DNA of 64,000 bases from Clitoria ternatea (taxonomy: Eukaryota; Streptophyta; Magnoliopsida; Fabales; Fabaceae): positions 82,194,001 to 82,258,000 of the forward strand of contig CM075669.1 in NCBI GenBank assembly GCA_037962975.1. The letters are read 5' to 3'. The position numbers and the translations under genes are program-made. Below the pieces are notes generated by a model. It saw nothing but the letters and a program-made list of their open reading frames with translations, was not told the origin of the DNA and ran no database searches. Each line of letters starts with the position of its first letter. Position 1 is the stretch's first letter. Positions 20,352-33,334 of this stretch are shown piece by piece.

Positions 20352-23300
20352 AATCCCAAACTAACAAGGAAGGACCCAAATCTCAAAGGGTACCTTAAAA
20401 TTTTGAAATCTTGTAGGCAAACTTTGAAGCAACAACTTCTCATTGATGGGTGACCAAATCTCATGGCCTAAGGAGATATCAAGTATCTCAAAATCTATTC
20501 CAAAAGACAAAGGAGAAGAATAAAGCAAGCCAAGATTATGATGACTCATCATACATCTAGAAGGAAATTGAAGCTCTTGTAAATACCATTCAAACAAAGA
20601 GATAGTCAAGAAGCTTCAATGTGACTCACACAAGATGGATTGCACCAAGACAAAATCCAATGGACAAACACTAAAGATGATACAACAAGAGGTGTAAGTA
20701 CTTATCATACAATTTATATGAATACTCATTCATAATAAATCTTGATATACGAAAATCTTACCTTGATTTGATATGCATGCTTGAGCATGAAAGGTGTTAA
20801 GTTTTGAGATGATGAATGAATAATCTTAGGACCCCTTCAACTCATGAAAACCTTAGGATCAATAGTGTTTGTACATAATGATTGATGATGATTGATCATG
20901 AGTTTGATGAATGATTGTTTGAATAAGATGGTACATGAAAAACTTGAGATATATTCATCCATGTGAGTTAGAAAGGATTGAAACATGATGCTTAGATTCA
21001 AAGTCTTAAATGATGCATGAACTCTTGATGTATAAATTCTTGGATGATGTATGAATCCTTGAAAATGTATGAACTCTTAAATGATGCATGAATGATTAAA
21101 TATGAATTCTTGATGATGTATCATTAATATGTTGGTTAACTAGTGGTATCTAAACAACAAACATCTTCCTTTAACAATGGTATGAATTGATTTAGTAAGA
21201 GGAAGAGATCATGAGGACATAATCTTGATTATATGCTTATCACTATGCCTTGATAATAAATACATATATTGTGTGTATAAGTGGTATCTATGCTTTGACA
21301 ATCTATGCAATTATATTCCTAGAGATAAAAGCATGTATGTTACAACAAGTGATTGCCTAGACTTTAACTTCATGATTGTAACATCATAGGCATGAACATG
21401 ATGATATGTTAAGAAACAATGCATGATATGATAAGTGATAATGCATACCATGATCATGCTTGGGCAAGTGATATCCATCTTGATTGACCTTATAATTCTT
21501 ATCTACACCATATGTTTGATGATGCATAATCTTGATTGTGAAAAGAAATTTGAAAGTATTACATCATTGAGATTGAAAAGAATTTTTGAATAACATGATG
21601 AACAATGATGATTGCTAAAAATCTTGTATTGAATGCTTAAATGTTAGTAATTGATATCAAGAGCTTAAATTAGCAAATCCATAAAGTGGTATCAACATCT
21701 ATATTTATCCTTGTTAAATTGCATGATTAAGGAGAAGTTACATAACATTTCTCTATAACAAGTGATACTCATTGATGATATGTTATCTTTTTATCAAGTG
21801 GTATGAAAAATTGAGCAAATCCTTTTTAGAAAACTCTCTTTCCAAAACAAATACTGCATCAAAGACCCAAAATTGGTATAAACTCTTGTGGACTCAATGC
21901 TACTAACAAAAAGCTTTGCAACGAGTTTGTTAAGGTTATATAGGATGACTCAAAATGGCAAATCAAACTACTAAACTGGGCGAACAAAGAATTGATCAAG
22001 GAATGCAACATGGATGAAGCAAAATGCCATACAAGGATGTGAAAAGGGGCATAAAACTTGCAAAATACCAAGGTATGATCGAATTGTTACTCTACCATTA
22101 TGCTTTGTGAATTATACAAATCAGATTAACAAATGGTATGAATAACAAATCTCACGAGCTGAATATATCACTCCATCCCTGCTCTGATACCTAGATATAA
22201 GCATACATTGTTGAAAATCCTTCTATATTACTGCTCTGATACCTAGAAATGCATCAAGCCATATTAATGAAATGATTAACAAGTGGATTGTTATATGCAA
22301 TGGTATCTAACCTTTGGGTGGTATCTATTCATATTATGGTATCTATTATTTCAACAGTGGTATCTATTAGAAAGAGATCATATGCTTTAAAAAGTAAAGA
22401 AATGGTATCAGACTTGATTAAATTGAACTACAAGTGATATCATACTTGATCAAATTGGTATAATTGATTTCACATGTTATTAAGTGGTATATTGTTTACA
22501 AGTGGTATCAATTACAATAGTAAGGGGGAGCATACATATGAATGATTATCCTTGATTTCACCTCTTTATGACTATGCTCATGGCACTTATGCTTACAATG
22601 TTACCTCTATTCTCCTATATGTTCACTTGGAAAATTATTCTTGTGCATTTGATGATGCCAAAATAGGAGAAAACTATGTGCTTACTTGAAATGATATATG
22701 AAAGAATCATGTGACGTTTTTTTTTGAAAATGATACTCACTACATGATTAGAATAAGGTAGCAATCAATCATATGCTTACTTGATGAATAAATTATGTGA
22801 TTGCTTATTGACTCTAGATGCACTAAAATGGTATTTATCTTTGATCATGTTATGAGATTTGATTTGAAATCTCTCTTATAAAATGCTTAATCTCTCTTAT
22901 TCAAATACATGAGTTTATATATTGATGGCATAGAATATATTAAGGTGATAATCTTTTTGATGATGCCAAAGGGGGAGAGATTAGTGGAAGGATCAGTAAA
23001 AAGAATAGGATGCCAATTATGCTAAAAAGGAGAGAGATATCATGTTTCCATCATTTGATACGTTTAAAACAATTGGCATAAGTTACAAGATTAAGGGGGA
23101 GGATAACCCTTAACTAGCATTCATTACATCATATAGGGGGAGAATACATATTAACATTGATTGTCATTATTCTGTGAAACTAACACCTCACGAGATGAAT
23201 ATTGGTTGTCATCATCAAAAAGGGGGAGAATGTGTTTAAATGTTGAAACAGGTTTTGATAATGACAAACATGAAGACTAAGGCAAAGACTCCTAAAGGAA

Positions 23301-23381
23301 GAAACGATATTACCATGAAGCCAATATGATGAATTTGCAACACATGAATACAAGCAACATGTAACATCAATTGCCATCATC
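20352..23381 (+). other. Non-coding internal region of element C with repeated TGGTAT and GGGGGAG motifs
   Basis: No ORF of note and no pol motifs. Two motif classes recur. AGTGGTATC or close forms occur at about 21142, 21281, 21685, 21798, 22134, 22290, 22314, 22335, 22361, 22404, 22486 and 22504. GCTCTGATACCTAG, the reverse complement of the priming site core, occurs twice near 22182 and 22223. GGGGGAG occurs at 22524, 22971, 23095, 23136 and 23222. ATGATGxATGAA-rich text fills 20800-21120. Confidence 0.7.
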
Positions 23382-23395
23382 AAAAAGGGGGAGAA
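23382..23395 (+). other. Polypurine tract of element C
   Basis: AAAAAGGGGGAGAA directly before the 3' LTR start TGAAGTTGC. The same context (CATCATCAAAAAGGGGGAGA) already occurs ending near 23230, 165 bp upstream, followed there by TGTGTTTAAATGTTG. Confidence 0.85.
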
Positions 23396-25327
23396 TGAAG
23401 TTGCATATGTAAGTATGCAAAGTAGTTTTGATGAATGATAAAGTATTCATGATGATGATGGAATGGCAAAGGTTCAGAAACAAGAAGGTTCAAGCACAAA
23501 GACAATGGCCAATGAAGATGCTTTACAAAGAGTTAAAGAAACATGAGCTATGGAAGACAAGGTTGATGACATGAACTAAATCATGAAGAACAAGCTCATA
23601 AGTTGAAGAAGAATCAAGGAAACAAGCATGAGGATCAAAGGAATAAGCCATGGGTCAACACATATCAAGAACATATCAAAGACCTTGAAGAAGTACATGT
23701 GCTAATCGATTAAACCATTGCCATAATCGATTACATTGGTTCTGGAACGAACATAATCGATTATAGATAAAAGGCTAATCGATTACCAATTGAAAAGGTT
23801 AAAGACTGAGCATCAGGTATTTGAAATAATCGATTACAAGGAAGAATTTAATCGATTACTGAGCTTCTGTTTTGTCCCTAATCGATTACATGAAGTCCTA
23901 ATCGATTACCATGCTACGAGACACAAATTAAGAGCATCAGGTATCATTCATAATCGATTACAAGGCAAGGAATAATCGATTAGAATGGTTCTGTTTCATA
24001 GCTAATCGATTACAGTAGAAATGCTAATCGATTACCTACTGCATAATACTGAAGATTTCAAAAGCTAATCGATTACAGCTCGAAGGCTAATCGATTACCA
24101 TAGTGTCAGAACGTGGGAAAATGCTTTTAAGTGGAACTCCAGCTCATTTCCTCACTCCCACTTTATGCCCACTTGAGGTATCCGTTGGAGACACTATGCA
24201 ATAGCTGAAAACCCTAAAAATGGCTATAAAAGAAGCATGGATTCAAGCAAGAGATACAAGAGACCAAGGCACAACACAAGGCAATCAACATCCTTCTTCT
24301 AGAGGTCTTCTTATTTCATTTCTCTTGTATATTCTGCAACTCTTGTTTCTAAACCTGCATATTGCTTTAAGAGTTGTTAGATTGTGAGTTTCAATTTGCA
24401 TATCCTCTCTTGTTGAGAGTTAGAATTTGTGAGAGCTTTCATTTGTATATCTACTCTATTGAGAGAGTGTATTGATTGTAAACAAACACCAAACACAAGG
24501 TATTCACTCTAGGTTGAGTGGTTGTTCACTCTAGGTTGAGTGGTCACAAAGGTTGGGGTTCAACCTTTGGGTATTGAGAGATTGTGAGATTGGGTGGGTT
24601 GCCCTTTGCTTGTGAGGATTGAGTTCTTGAGTGTGGGACACTAGGAAGCTGCAATTGCTCAAAGCTTGTATCTCAAATCTTCAATAATGGAATCCTTCAA
24701 GTGGGTTGCTTGAAGGCGAGACGTACACCGGGTTGGTGGAACTCGTTAAATTGGTTTGCATTTCTCTCTACCTTGAACTCTTTATACAATTGCGCATATA
24801 AACTGTTTGTTGAAATGCTTAAGCTGAATGTATGAATCAAAGTTGTTGTTCAAGTAGAAAACTAACTCTGCATGCCAAGTGTTTGATAATTTGCTTGAAT
24901 CAATATTTGGTAAAGTTCTTAAAAACTGAAATTTGTTTTAACTTGCCAAGTATCTAGATCATTGTTTCCTATCAACTCTTGTGTGATACTTACTTGATTG
25001 CCTTCACCTATTTCATGCACACAAGCTGTTTGATATATTGAATGAGTTGAACCCTTATAGGAAACATCATATCATTTCTTAAATAAATCCGTGCACTCTA
25101 ACTGTTTGATAAATTGTTCAAACCAATAACTTGCTTGCTTATCACACTTTAAGCCTTATATTGTCATTACACACAAAGTGTTTCATAGTGTGATATGTGC
25201 ATAAAAGTTATTGTATCTTCATTATTGCATCATTTGTATATTACTAACCATTTCCAAAGGGATTCCGCGTGAAAATTTGAAACACTCAATTCACCCCCCC
25301 TCTTGAGCGTTGAGGCCTTGGCTAACA
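23396..25327 (+). repeat. 3' LTR of element C
   Basis: 1932 bp, same length as the 5' LTR. Differences seen by eye include AGG/TGG after ACAT (17554 region), CAATTA/CGATTA, CTGCTGC/CTACTGC, AATGTG/AACGTG, ATAGTGG/ATAATGG, CAACTG/CAATTG, GTGTGA/GTATGA, ATTACA/ATTGCA and CACCTCCC/CACCCCCC. The palindrome array is at 23703-24097 and the TATA box at 24225. Confidence 0.93.
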
Positions 25328-25332
25328 AAAAT
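25328..25332. repeat. Target-site duplication of element C, right copy
   Basis: AAAAT, identical to 17202-17206. Confidence 0.85.
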
Positions 25333-27065
25333 GACATCTTTACCTACATAATAGAAATTAAAAAATATCATGCATAAAAGATCTTTTGTTGTTAGCTTTG
25401 AAGAATTTTATTTATGGCCTTAGCCTATACCATATGGTCTAGATAAATATTTGCTGGAATTAAGATTCTTAAACCCTCGTGCTTCTTAAGCTGTCTATAA
25501 CATTAATTCAAAGAGAAAAGATAAGTAAAGAGTATGATTACTAACATGAAGATTAGTTATTATAAAGAGTAGATATTACTGTATTTTTTAACAATTTAAA
25601 TTCAAGTAGCCTTCTTACACTTAAAACTGTATTGTTAAGTACTAATAAATATGTTGTGAAGATAACATTTCCCGTACAATGCAGCTAGTGGAACATAAAC
25701 ATACCTATCAAAAAATTCAAAGGATATAAAACTTGATAAAACAGACTATAATATAATTGGTTATCTTCGTAATCTTCTCCTGGAGCAACTCCATAAAGTT
25801 TGGTTCCAGTTTTTCCCAAGACCTTGAAGTTAAGTCACCGATAATAAGTATCTAGATGCAAAACAATGGATTTTATCATTATAGCCTATAGAATAAAGAA
25901 TTATTCCAACCTTTTTCAAGAAATAGGGTGATTCACAAAGACACGATCAACTCCTCTCTTATAGCAATGGAAGTAGTGAACTTTTTTTGTTCTATTTCCT
26001 ACTTTCAACTGTAATAAAAAGATTATAATGCATTTAACTATAGAAAAAACACAATTTGGAGAAAATATTTTCCATGGAGACTAAAATCAAACCATGATGA
26101 ATTTTGTTTTATGAATGACATAATAAGAAATTATAGAAAATAGATAATAAAAATTTCACAATAGAACACAAAAGTACAATTTGGATAAATATCATGATGA
26201 TTTTACAACAAAATCTTCAATCCTTTGTTTGACGATACTGTTGACAATGTGATGTAAAATTGGCCATGTAAAGATTTCATTCTCAATTGGTAGCTAAGAT
26301 TAGTTCATAGGGCTATTTAGTATATCAAGACTTTAAAGTATTCAATAAAAACAATGATATAACGAGGTATCCAATACAAATGTACAATAACCATTCTGGT
26401 CATTCCCATAGGAAGCAATATACTAATTTTCATTAAAACTAATATCAACATTAATTAGACGGTTAGGATAAGAAATATGATTAAAAAACTTACCCTAACA
26501 TATTATTGACAATGGCTAATAAAACATCATTTTTATAAGAAACAATATATTATATCATAAAAACTAATATCTATAATTAAATGGTTAATATTGAAACTTC
26601 ACCATAATAAACAGGAATTATGTTTAAAACTAAACATCATTTTTATAAGAAACAATGTCTATCTTTAGTTCCAATTTTCTTAACTGTGATCCCTGATAAA
26701 TACCTAAATAGGAATTATGTTGAACACAAAACAAAATCATCATAGAGGATAAATAAGTTAAAAAAACAATATGTATCACTAATCTTAGGTAATAAAAAAG
26801 AGAATCATCTTTTTTCCACTATTGGTGCTATCAACACCTAATATCTGCAGTGTAAATGCTCTCTTAACTTTTTAAAATCCTTCATGACAGGAAGCATGTG
26901 ACCAATACCATTAGATGTAGAGAGCAAAAAACTAATTACACATCACCTAAGCTTTTAGATCCAAAGCTCAAATTTGATTCATAAACCTTGAAATTTAAAC
27001 AAATAATTCATCATCATGTCGTCAAAGTCATCGCACAATAAATTAAATGATTCTTTAAGACAACT
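25333..27065. repeat. AT-rich repeat continuing the unit split by element C
   Basis: The block 26095-26780 parallels 15300-15960, and a piece near 25670-25690 (GTACAATGCAGCTAGTGGAACATAA) parallels 16733-16755. No coding frame. Confidence 0.55.
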
Positions 27066-30000
27066 AAAGAAAAATAAACAGGGTAAAGCATAAACACTTA
27101 CATAAATAATGAAAGCAACTCACATTTGAATGCTTAACCCAAATGACTTAGTTGAAAATATCACCTTTTGCCACCAATGAAAAAGAATATACAAAAGACA
27201 AACCAACTAAATAGCTTAACCAAAAAATTATGTACAAAAATGGATTAAGAGAACTTAAAATCTTTTTATTTTTAAATAAGACATAATGAAGTAAAAAGGT
27301 GGGTTAAGAGAACATCACAAAGTTACTACAAAAATATTATGAAGAGAAGAAAGACCAATGAAAAAAGAAGGATTCACAATAAAATGAGTAATTTGACCCA
27401 TATGATCCTACTAAAATTGATGGCATAATCATTTATAATAACTAAAATATTAGACTAAAAGGAGAAAACCAAACCTAACATCAAATACTAACAAAGATTC
27501 ACTCAACAGACCAAATTTCATCCTAAACCAAAATAAAGAATATAAAAATAAACAAATTAGAGAGAATATGTCATTGAAATTTGAGTTTTTCAAGACATGA
27601 AGATGAATAGATTTAGAAGGTATCACATTGGGTTGTTTAAAGTTTTATTAGGATTTTAACTTGTAAGGATCAACATGGAGAAAATAGAAAGTGTTAGATG
27701 AGAAACCTGGTAAATGAAGTATGAGAAAAAGAAATCAGATAAAAGATTAAATACTAATTTGATTCTAGTGCATCATATAGTTAATTATTTGTCAATTGTC
27801 ATCATTCAGTTCAAGTATTAAATTGAGGTTTTCCAACCTTAAAATGCATCTTAAATCTTAGATTCCTGGCTCTTTGTTTCTCCATATAGTTAGATTTAGG
27901 CGTGCTAGTTCCTTTTCAAAATTTCAAAACAAAAACAAACAATATGTGTCTACATATAGTTTAAAACACACATTTTCCCTCTCTTTCAAAAAGGAATCCT
28001 TCTCCTCTTACAATTTAGGTAGAGTATACAAATAAGATACGATAAGTCCAAATCATTAAGACATTAAGCATTTTATTGAAGACAACACAACCTTACGTAG
28101 AAAATATTAATTTCTTATATGTATATATGTTTAAAATTACCCTTTCATTTCTTGAGATTTTGGTATTGGTGGTTTCACTTTGATCAACAGTCTGCAAGAC
28201 ACCAAATATATAGCAGAGCTTAGATATGCATTCATCATGTAATACCTTCATAAAGATTTATAGCTTGCATACAATAAAAGTAACTTCCTCATATAACCCA
28301 TACAATTTTAAAGAAAAATAAACACGGTAAAGCATAAACATTACATAAATAATGAAAGCAACTCACATTCGAATGCTTGACCCAAATGACTTAGTTGAAA
28401 ATATCACCTTTTGCCACCAACGAAATAGAATATGCAAAAGACAAACCAACCAACAAGCTTAATCAAATAATTATGTACAAAAAGAGATTAAGAGAACTTA
28501 AAATACTTTTATTTTTAAATAAGACATACTAAATTAAAAAGATGGGTTAAGAGAAAATCATAAAGTTACTACAAAAAATATTATGAAGAGAAAAAATGGA
28601 AAAAGAAGGATTCATAGTAAAATGAGTAATTTCACCCATATGATCCTACTAAAATTGAAGACATTATAATTTATAATAACTAAAATATTAGAATAAATGG
28701 AGAAAACCAAACCTGAGATCAAATACTAATAAAGATTCACCCACCAGACCAAATTTCATCCTAAACCAAAATAAAGAACAAAAGAATAAACAAATTAGAG
28801 AGAATATGTCATTGAAATTTGAGTTTTTCAAAACATGAAGATGAATAGATTTAGAAGGTATCACATTGGGTTCTTTAAAGTTTTATTAGGATTTTAAGGA
28901 TCAACATGTAGCAAATAGAAAGTATTGGATGAGAAACCTGACAAATGAAGTATGAGAAAAAAATCAGATAAAAGATCAAATACCAATTTGATTCTAATGC
29001 ATCATATAGTTAATTATTTGTCAATTGTCATCATTCAGTTCAAGTATTAAGTTGAGGTTTTCCAACCTTAAAATGTACCTTTAATCTTTGATTCTTGGCT
29101 CTTTGTTTCTCCATATAGTTAGATTTAAGCATGCAAGTTCCTGTTCAAAATTTCAAAACAAAAACAAACAATATAAGAAAGAAATATGTGTCTATATGTC
29201 TACATAATATGAAAGAATATAGTTCAAAACATATATTTTCCTCTCTTTCAAAAAGGAATCCTTCTCCTCTTGTAGTTTAGGTAGAGTCTACAAGTAAGAT
29301 ACAATAAGTTCAACTCATTAAGACATTAAGCATTTTATTGAAGACAACACAACCTTACGTAGAAAATATTAATTTCATATATGTATATATGTTTAAAATT
29401 ACCCTTTCATTTCTTGAGATTTTGGTATTGGTGGTTTCACTTTGATCAACAGTCTGCAAGACACCAAATATATAGCAGAGCTTAGATATGCATTCATCAT
29501 GTAATACCTTCATAAAGATTTATAGCTTGCATACAATAAAAGTAACTTCCTCATATAACCCATACAATTTTAAAGAAAAATAAACACAGTAAAGCATAAA
29601 CATTACATAAATAATGAAAGCAACTCACATTCGAATGATTGACCCAAATGACTTAGTTGAAAATATCACCTTTTACCACCAACAAAAAAGAATATGCAAA
29701 AGACAAACCAACCAAATACCTTAATTAAAAAATTATGTAAAAAAATGGATTAAGAGAACTTAAAATCTTTTTATTTTAAATAAGACATACTGAATTAAAA
29801 AGGTGGGTTAAGGGAAAATCATAAAGTTACTATAAAAAATATTATAAAGAGAAGAAAGACCAATGAAAAAAGATGGATTCACAATAAAATAAGTAATTTC
29901 ACCCACATGATCCTACTAAAATTGAAGGCATAATAATTTATAATAACTAAAATATTAGACTAAAAGGAGAAAACCAAACCTGAGATCAAATACTAACAAA

Positions 30001-30710
30001 GATTCACTCAACAGACCAAATTCCACCCTAAACCAAAATAAAGAACATAAAAATAAACAAATTAGAGAGAATATGTCATTGAAATTTGAGTTTTTCAAGA
30101 CATAAAGATGAATAGATTTAGAAGGTATCACATTGGGTTGTTTAAAGTTTTATTAGGGTTTTAACTTGTAAGGATCAACATGAAGCAAATAGAAAGTGTT
30201 GGATGAGAAACTTGGTAAATGAAGTATAAGAAAAAGAAATCAGATAAAAGATGAAATACTAATTTGATTCTAATGCATCATATAGTTAATTATTTGTCAA
30301 TTGTCATCTTTCATTTCTTGACTTTTTGGTATTGGTGGTTTCACTTTGATCAGCAGCCTGCAAGACACTAAATATATAACAGAGCTTAGACATGCATTCA
30401 TCATATAATACCTTCATAAAAATTTATAGCTTGCATACAATAAAAGTAATTTCCTCATATAACCCATACAATTTTAAAGAAAAATAAACACAGTAAAGCA
30501 TAAACATTACATAAATAATGAAAGCACTCACAATAGAAAGTGTTGGATGAGAAACTTGGTAAATGAAATATAAGAAAAAGAAATCAGATAAAAGATCAAA
30601 TACTAATTTGATTCTAATGCATCATATAGTTAATTATTTATCAATTTTCATCTTTCATTTCTTGACTTTTTGGTATTTGTGGTTTCACTTTCATCAGAAG
30701 CTTGCAAGAC
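27066..30710. repeat. Tandem array of about 1.25-kb units (three full or near-full copies and a shortened one)
   Basis: The marker AAAGAAAAATAAACA with GTAAAGCATAAACA recurs at about 27066, 28311, 29572 and 30475, giving spacings of about 1245, 1261 and 903 bp. Inside each unit come, in order, CAACTCACATTCGAATG, GACTTAGTTGAAAATATCACC, TGTCATTGAAATTTGAG, AGGTATCACATTGGGTT and TGGTATTGGTGGTTTCACTTTG. The third interval has lost about 350 bp and the last copy is internally deleted (jump near 30530). No protein can be read. Related sequence occurs at 15300-17200 and 25670-27065. Confidence 0.75.
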
Positions 30711-30716
30711 ACCAAA

Positions 30717-31037
30717 TATATTGTTCCATGTTATTTTCTTTGTAAATTATTGTGAGTCTCTTGAAATGTATCCAATTTCAATTGAAACAAAAAAAGTAAT
30801 CATGTTGATGAATCCTGATGATGATGACATCATGGGACGATCCAAATCGAGGCTCAAGCCCAAGCCCCGAAAGTTATAAGGTCTGGGAGGAATCATGACA
30901 AAAGCTAAAAGTATTACATTTGGTTATTTAGGCTTGTTCTATGTAGTACCTATCATTAAATATAAGATCATATTACCTACTTTACCTACTTCACACGTAT
31001 TATGAAAGTTCGTTAGTTTAGTTAAAATCATTAATTT
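30717..31037 (+). repeat. Second copy of the retroelement-derived repeat (empty Helitron site)
   Basis: Parallels 6107-6422 from TATTGTTCCATGTTATTTTC to ATTAATTTTATCTAAA. Beyond that this copy continues TTATTAGG, while the first copy goes into the Helitron terminus. Confidence 0.75.
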
Positions 31038-31659
31038 TATCTAAATTATTAGGAATTTCTAACTCATTCTCTCTCCATCATAAGTATTTCATATGAAAAG
31101 GCAAAGTCAATAAGAAGAGAAATTAATATTTATATCAGCCAATTATAATAGAAGAGATAATTATTTTAAACAATATAGTTCATTTATTGTCTTTTTAAAC
31201 TCCTTACTCATTTAATAAGCTATAAATAATTAATGATATAGAAATTTGAAAGAACGTCTTATATTAAGGGACCAAAAGATTCTCAAAAAGGTCTTACATT
31301 TAGGGATAGAGATAGTATTTTCTTTGTAATTGCCTAGTCAAAATAATAAGTTTGGTAGGATTTGAACCTTAGCCAATGAGCATGCTCTTTGAACACTAAA
31401 ACATCCCATCTTTGTTAATGTTATAGGGTTTTTATTTTTCATTTATTTACTTGTTTTCAAATAAGATAATCTTATAAATTGAAAATTGTATTACAACATT
31501 TAGGGATCAATGAGATAGAGAGAGTATTCAAGATATTGAGCGCAAGATATCTCTCTACTAAGGTTCTTGCTTAAACCAACTTGATGTTATCAATAATTTA
31601 TAAATTCTTATGGTGATCGATTTGACTCATTAAAATTCCTTGTTTGTGGCACCATCTTC
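31038..31659. other. AT-rich non-coding stretch
   Basis: Nothing recognised. Confidence 0.45.
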
Positions 31660-31833
31660 TTTAATAAGTAGATAATACTTTCTTTTTAAAATAAGTAAAA
31701 ATCTACTTATTTTTAGTATCTGCTTATTTTTAAAACTTTAAATAAACACATCAAAATTTAAAATAAGTACTTTTTTAATTAAAAAACACTTATCTCTTAA
31801 AATAAGTTTTAAAAAATAAGCCCTTTGAGTCAT
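31660..31833. repeat. Truncated MITE-like repeat related to 46214-46443
   Basis: Shares CTTATTTTTAAAACTTTA, AAACACATCAAAATTTAAAA and TAAGTA-TTTTTTAATT blocks with the copy at 46214-46443. Its terminal repeats are not clear. Confidence 0.5.
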
Positions 31834-31845
31834 GTGGCATAAAAA

Positions 31846-32382
31846 TAGGGATGAAAATGGGCCAGACCGTCCGTCGGGGGTCTATGGCCCGGCTCGTTTA
31901 AAGCCTACATAGGCTAGGCTTGTCGCGCTAGAAAGCCAGACTTAGGCTTTTAAAAAGGTCTTTTAACTAAACAGGTCAAGCCATAGGCTTTCTAAAAAGC
32001 CTTTGAAGTCCAACAGACCGGCCTATTTAATTAGATTAGTTGTTAATTAAATATAATATATATATGACATAAAATAATATATATATATATATATTACATA
32101 TTTACATTTATATAATATAAATTAATATTACCAGTTTATAATTAAAAAATTACGAGGGAATGGAATACAATTTGTTTAGGTTAGTTTTAGCCTTTTAAAA
32201 GTTTCACTATAAACAAGCCTTTTAAACAAACTTTTAAACGGGTCAGACCTTCAAACAAGCCAAATCAGGCCTTAAAAAAGCCTATGACGGGCTAATAGGT
32301 CAGGCTCAGGCCTTAAAATTTTGATGTAGATCAGGCTCAGGCCTTTCAAAGCCCGGCCTGGCCTGACCCATTTTCATCCCTA
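31846..32382. mobile_element. hAT-type MITE
   Basis: 537 bp with terminal inverted repeats TAGGGATGAAAATGGG and CCCATTTTCATCCCTA (perfect over 16 bases), extending imperfectly into GCCAGACC/GGCCTGACC. Flanks CATAAAAA (31838-31845) and CGTAGAAA (32383-32390) agree at 6 of 8 positions, fitting an aged 8-bp hAT duplication. The inside has no ORF and is built from repeated AGGCTTTT/AAAGCCT pieces that can fold back. Confidence 0.78.
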
Positions 32383-32390
32383 CGTAGAAA

Positions 32391-33329
32391 TTACATATAA
32401 ATTATTTTTCTTTATTCAATTTACGGTTGAGTTCTAGTCCTAGTAAGATCAATTTTCGAAAGACTTAGGATAAACCTTATTACCTAATAGAGTCAGCATA
32501 GTTGATACTTAATGTAAAGCTAAAGTTTTAAGAGTGAGGTTCGAACCTTAATTCTCAATTTCTCATTCTTTATCGTTATTCTTAACAATAAAAAATGTAA
32601 ATAGTGAAAAAAAAAGTAAAACAAAGAAAGAAAAAGAATGCGACTAAGGGTAGTTAATGAGATTCTTGAAGTCTCCAAATGAATTCTTTAAGTAATTTTC
32701 TCTTTTAGGATCTATCCAATAGATTTATTTAAGGATCTTCAATTACAAACATCAAATGAGCCAAAATCATGCTTGGCCTAAATTCCATAAGTTTTTCTAA
32801 GATTTTCAAACTCAAAAGATGAAGAAAATACAAGTGTATTTTGTAAACATATATAAAAAGTACTTTATTTTGAGAAGTATTTATTTCAATAATCAAATTA
32901 ATTATGTTAGAATCCGTTTTGATGTTTGGATAAGGTTATGAAAAAGAGATTATTTAGATAATATATTTTGTTTATATTGTATTAAAAATTATTTTTTAAG
33001 TTTAAAATTACTAAAATAGATATGAGAATTATAAAATTAAGATGCAAAAGGTGAAATAGGAAAAAGAATGAATGTATAATAGAAATAAATACTTTTTTAT
33101 AATTAGAATTTAAAAAATTCAAATTATGATTTTAATCATTTTTTTAAAAAAAATAATCTAATAAATTATAATTTAGTTTTTGCAAAATTACCCACACATG
33201 AAACTAAATACACTTTTCTCGAAAATCAAGAACGTAAGTACTTCACAAAAACTAATTGCCCAAACACACACAAAGATGAATTATAAGTCAAATTGTTCTC
33301 ACGAGATGGAAGAGTCCATGATAAGATAA
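32391..33329. other. AT-rich non-coding stretch
   Basis: Nothing recognised. Confidence 0.45.
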
Positions 33330-33334
33330 ATAAG
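33330..33334. repeat. Target-site duplication of element B, left copy
   Basis: ATAAG before the LTR; identical to 45389-45393. Confidence 0.85.

Larger units (their letters stand above)
17207..25327 (+). mobile_element. Element C: young non-autonomous Ty1/copia (SIRE-like) retrotransposon
   Basis: Complete 8121-bp element with two LTRs of exactly 1932 bp, 5-bp duplications AAAAT, a TGGTATCAGAGC initiator-Met priming site and a G-rich polypurine tract. By eye I count about nine substitutions between the LTRs, so it inserted recently. The internal region (about 4.26 kb) has one intact gag ORF and then about 3 kb with no protease, integrase or reverse transcriptase. It must use proteins from a related element. 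Assignment to the SIRE/Maximus group rests on the gag sequence and the AAAGGGGGAGA-type tract. Confidence 0.9.
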
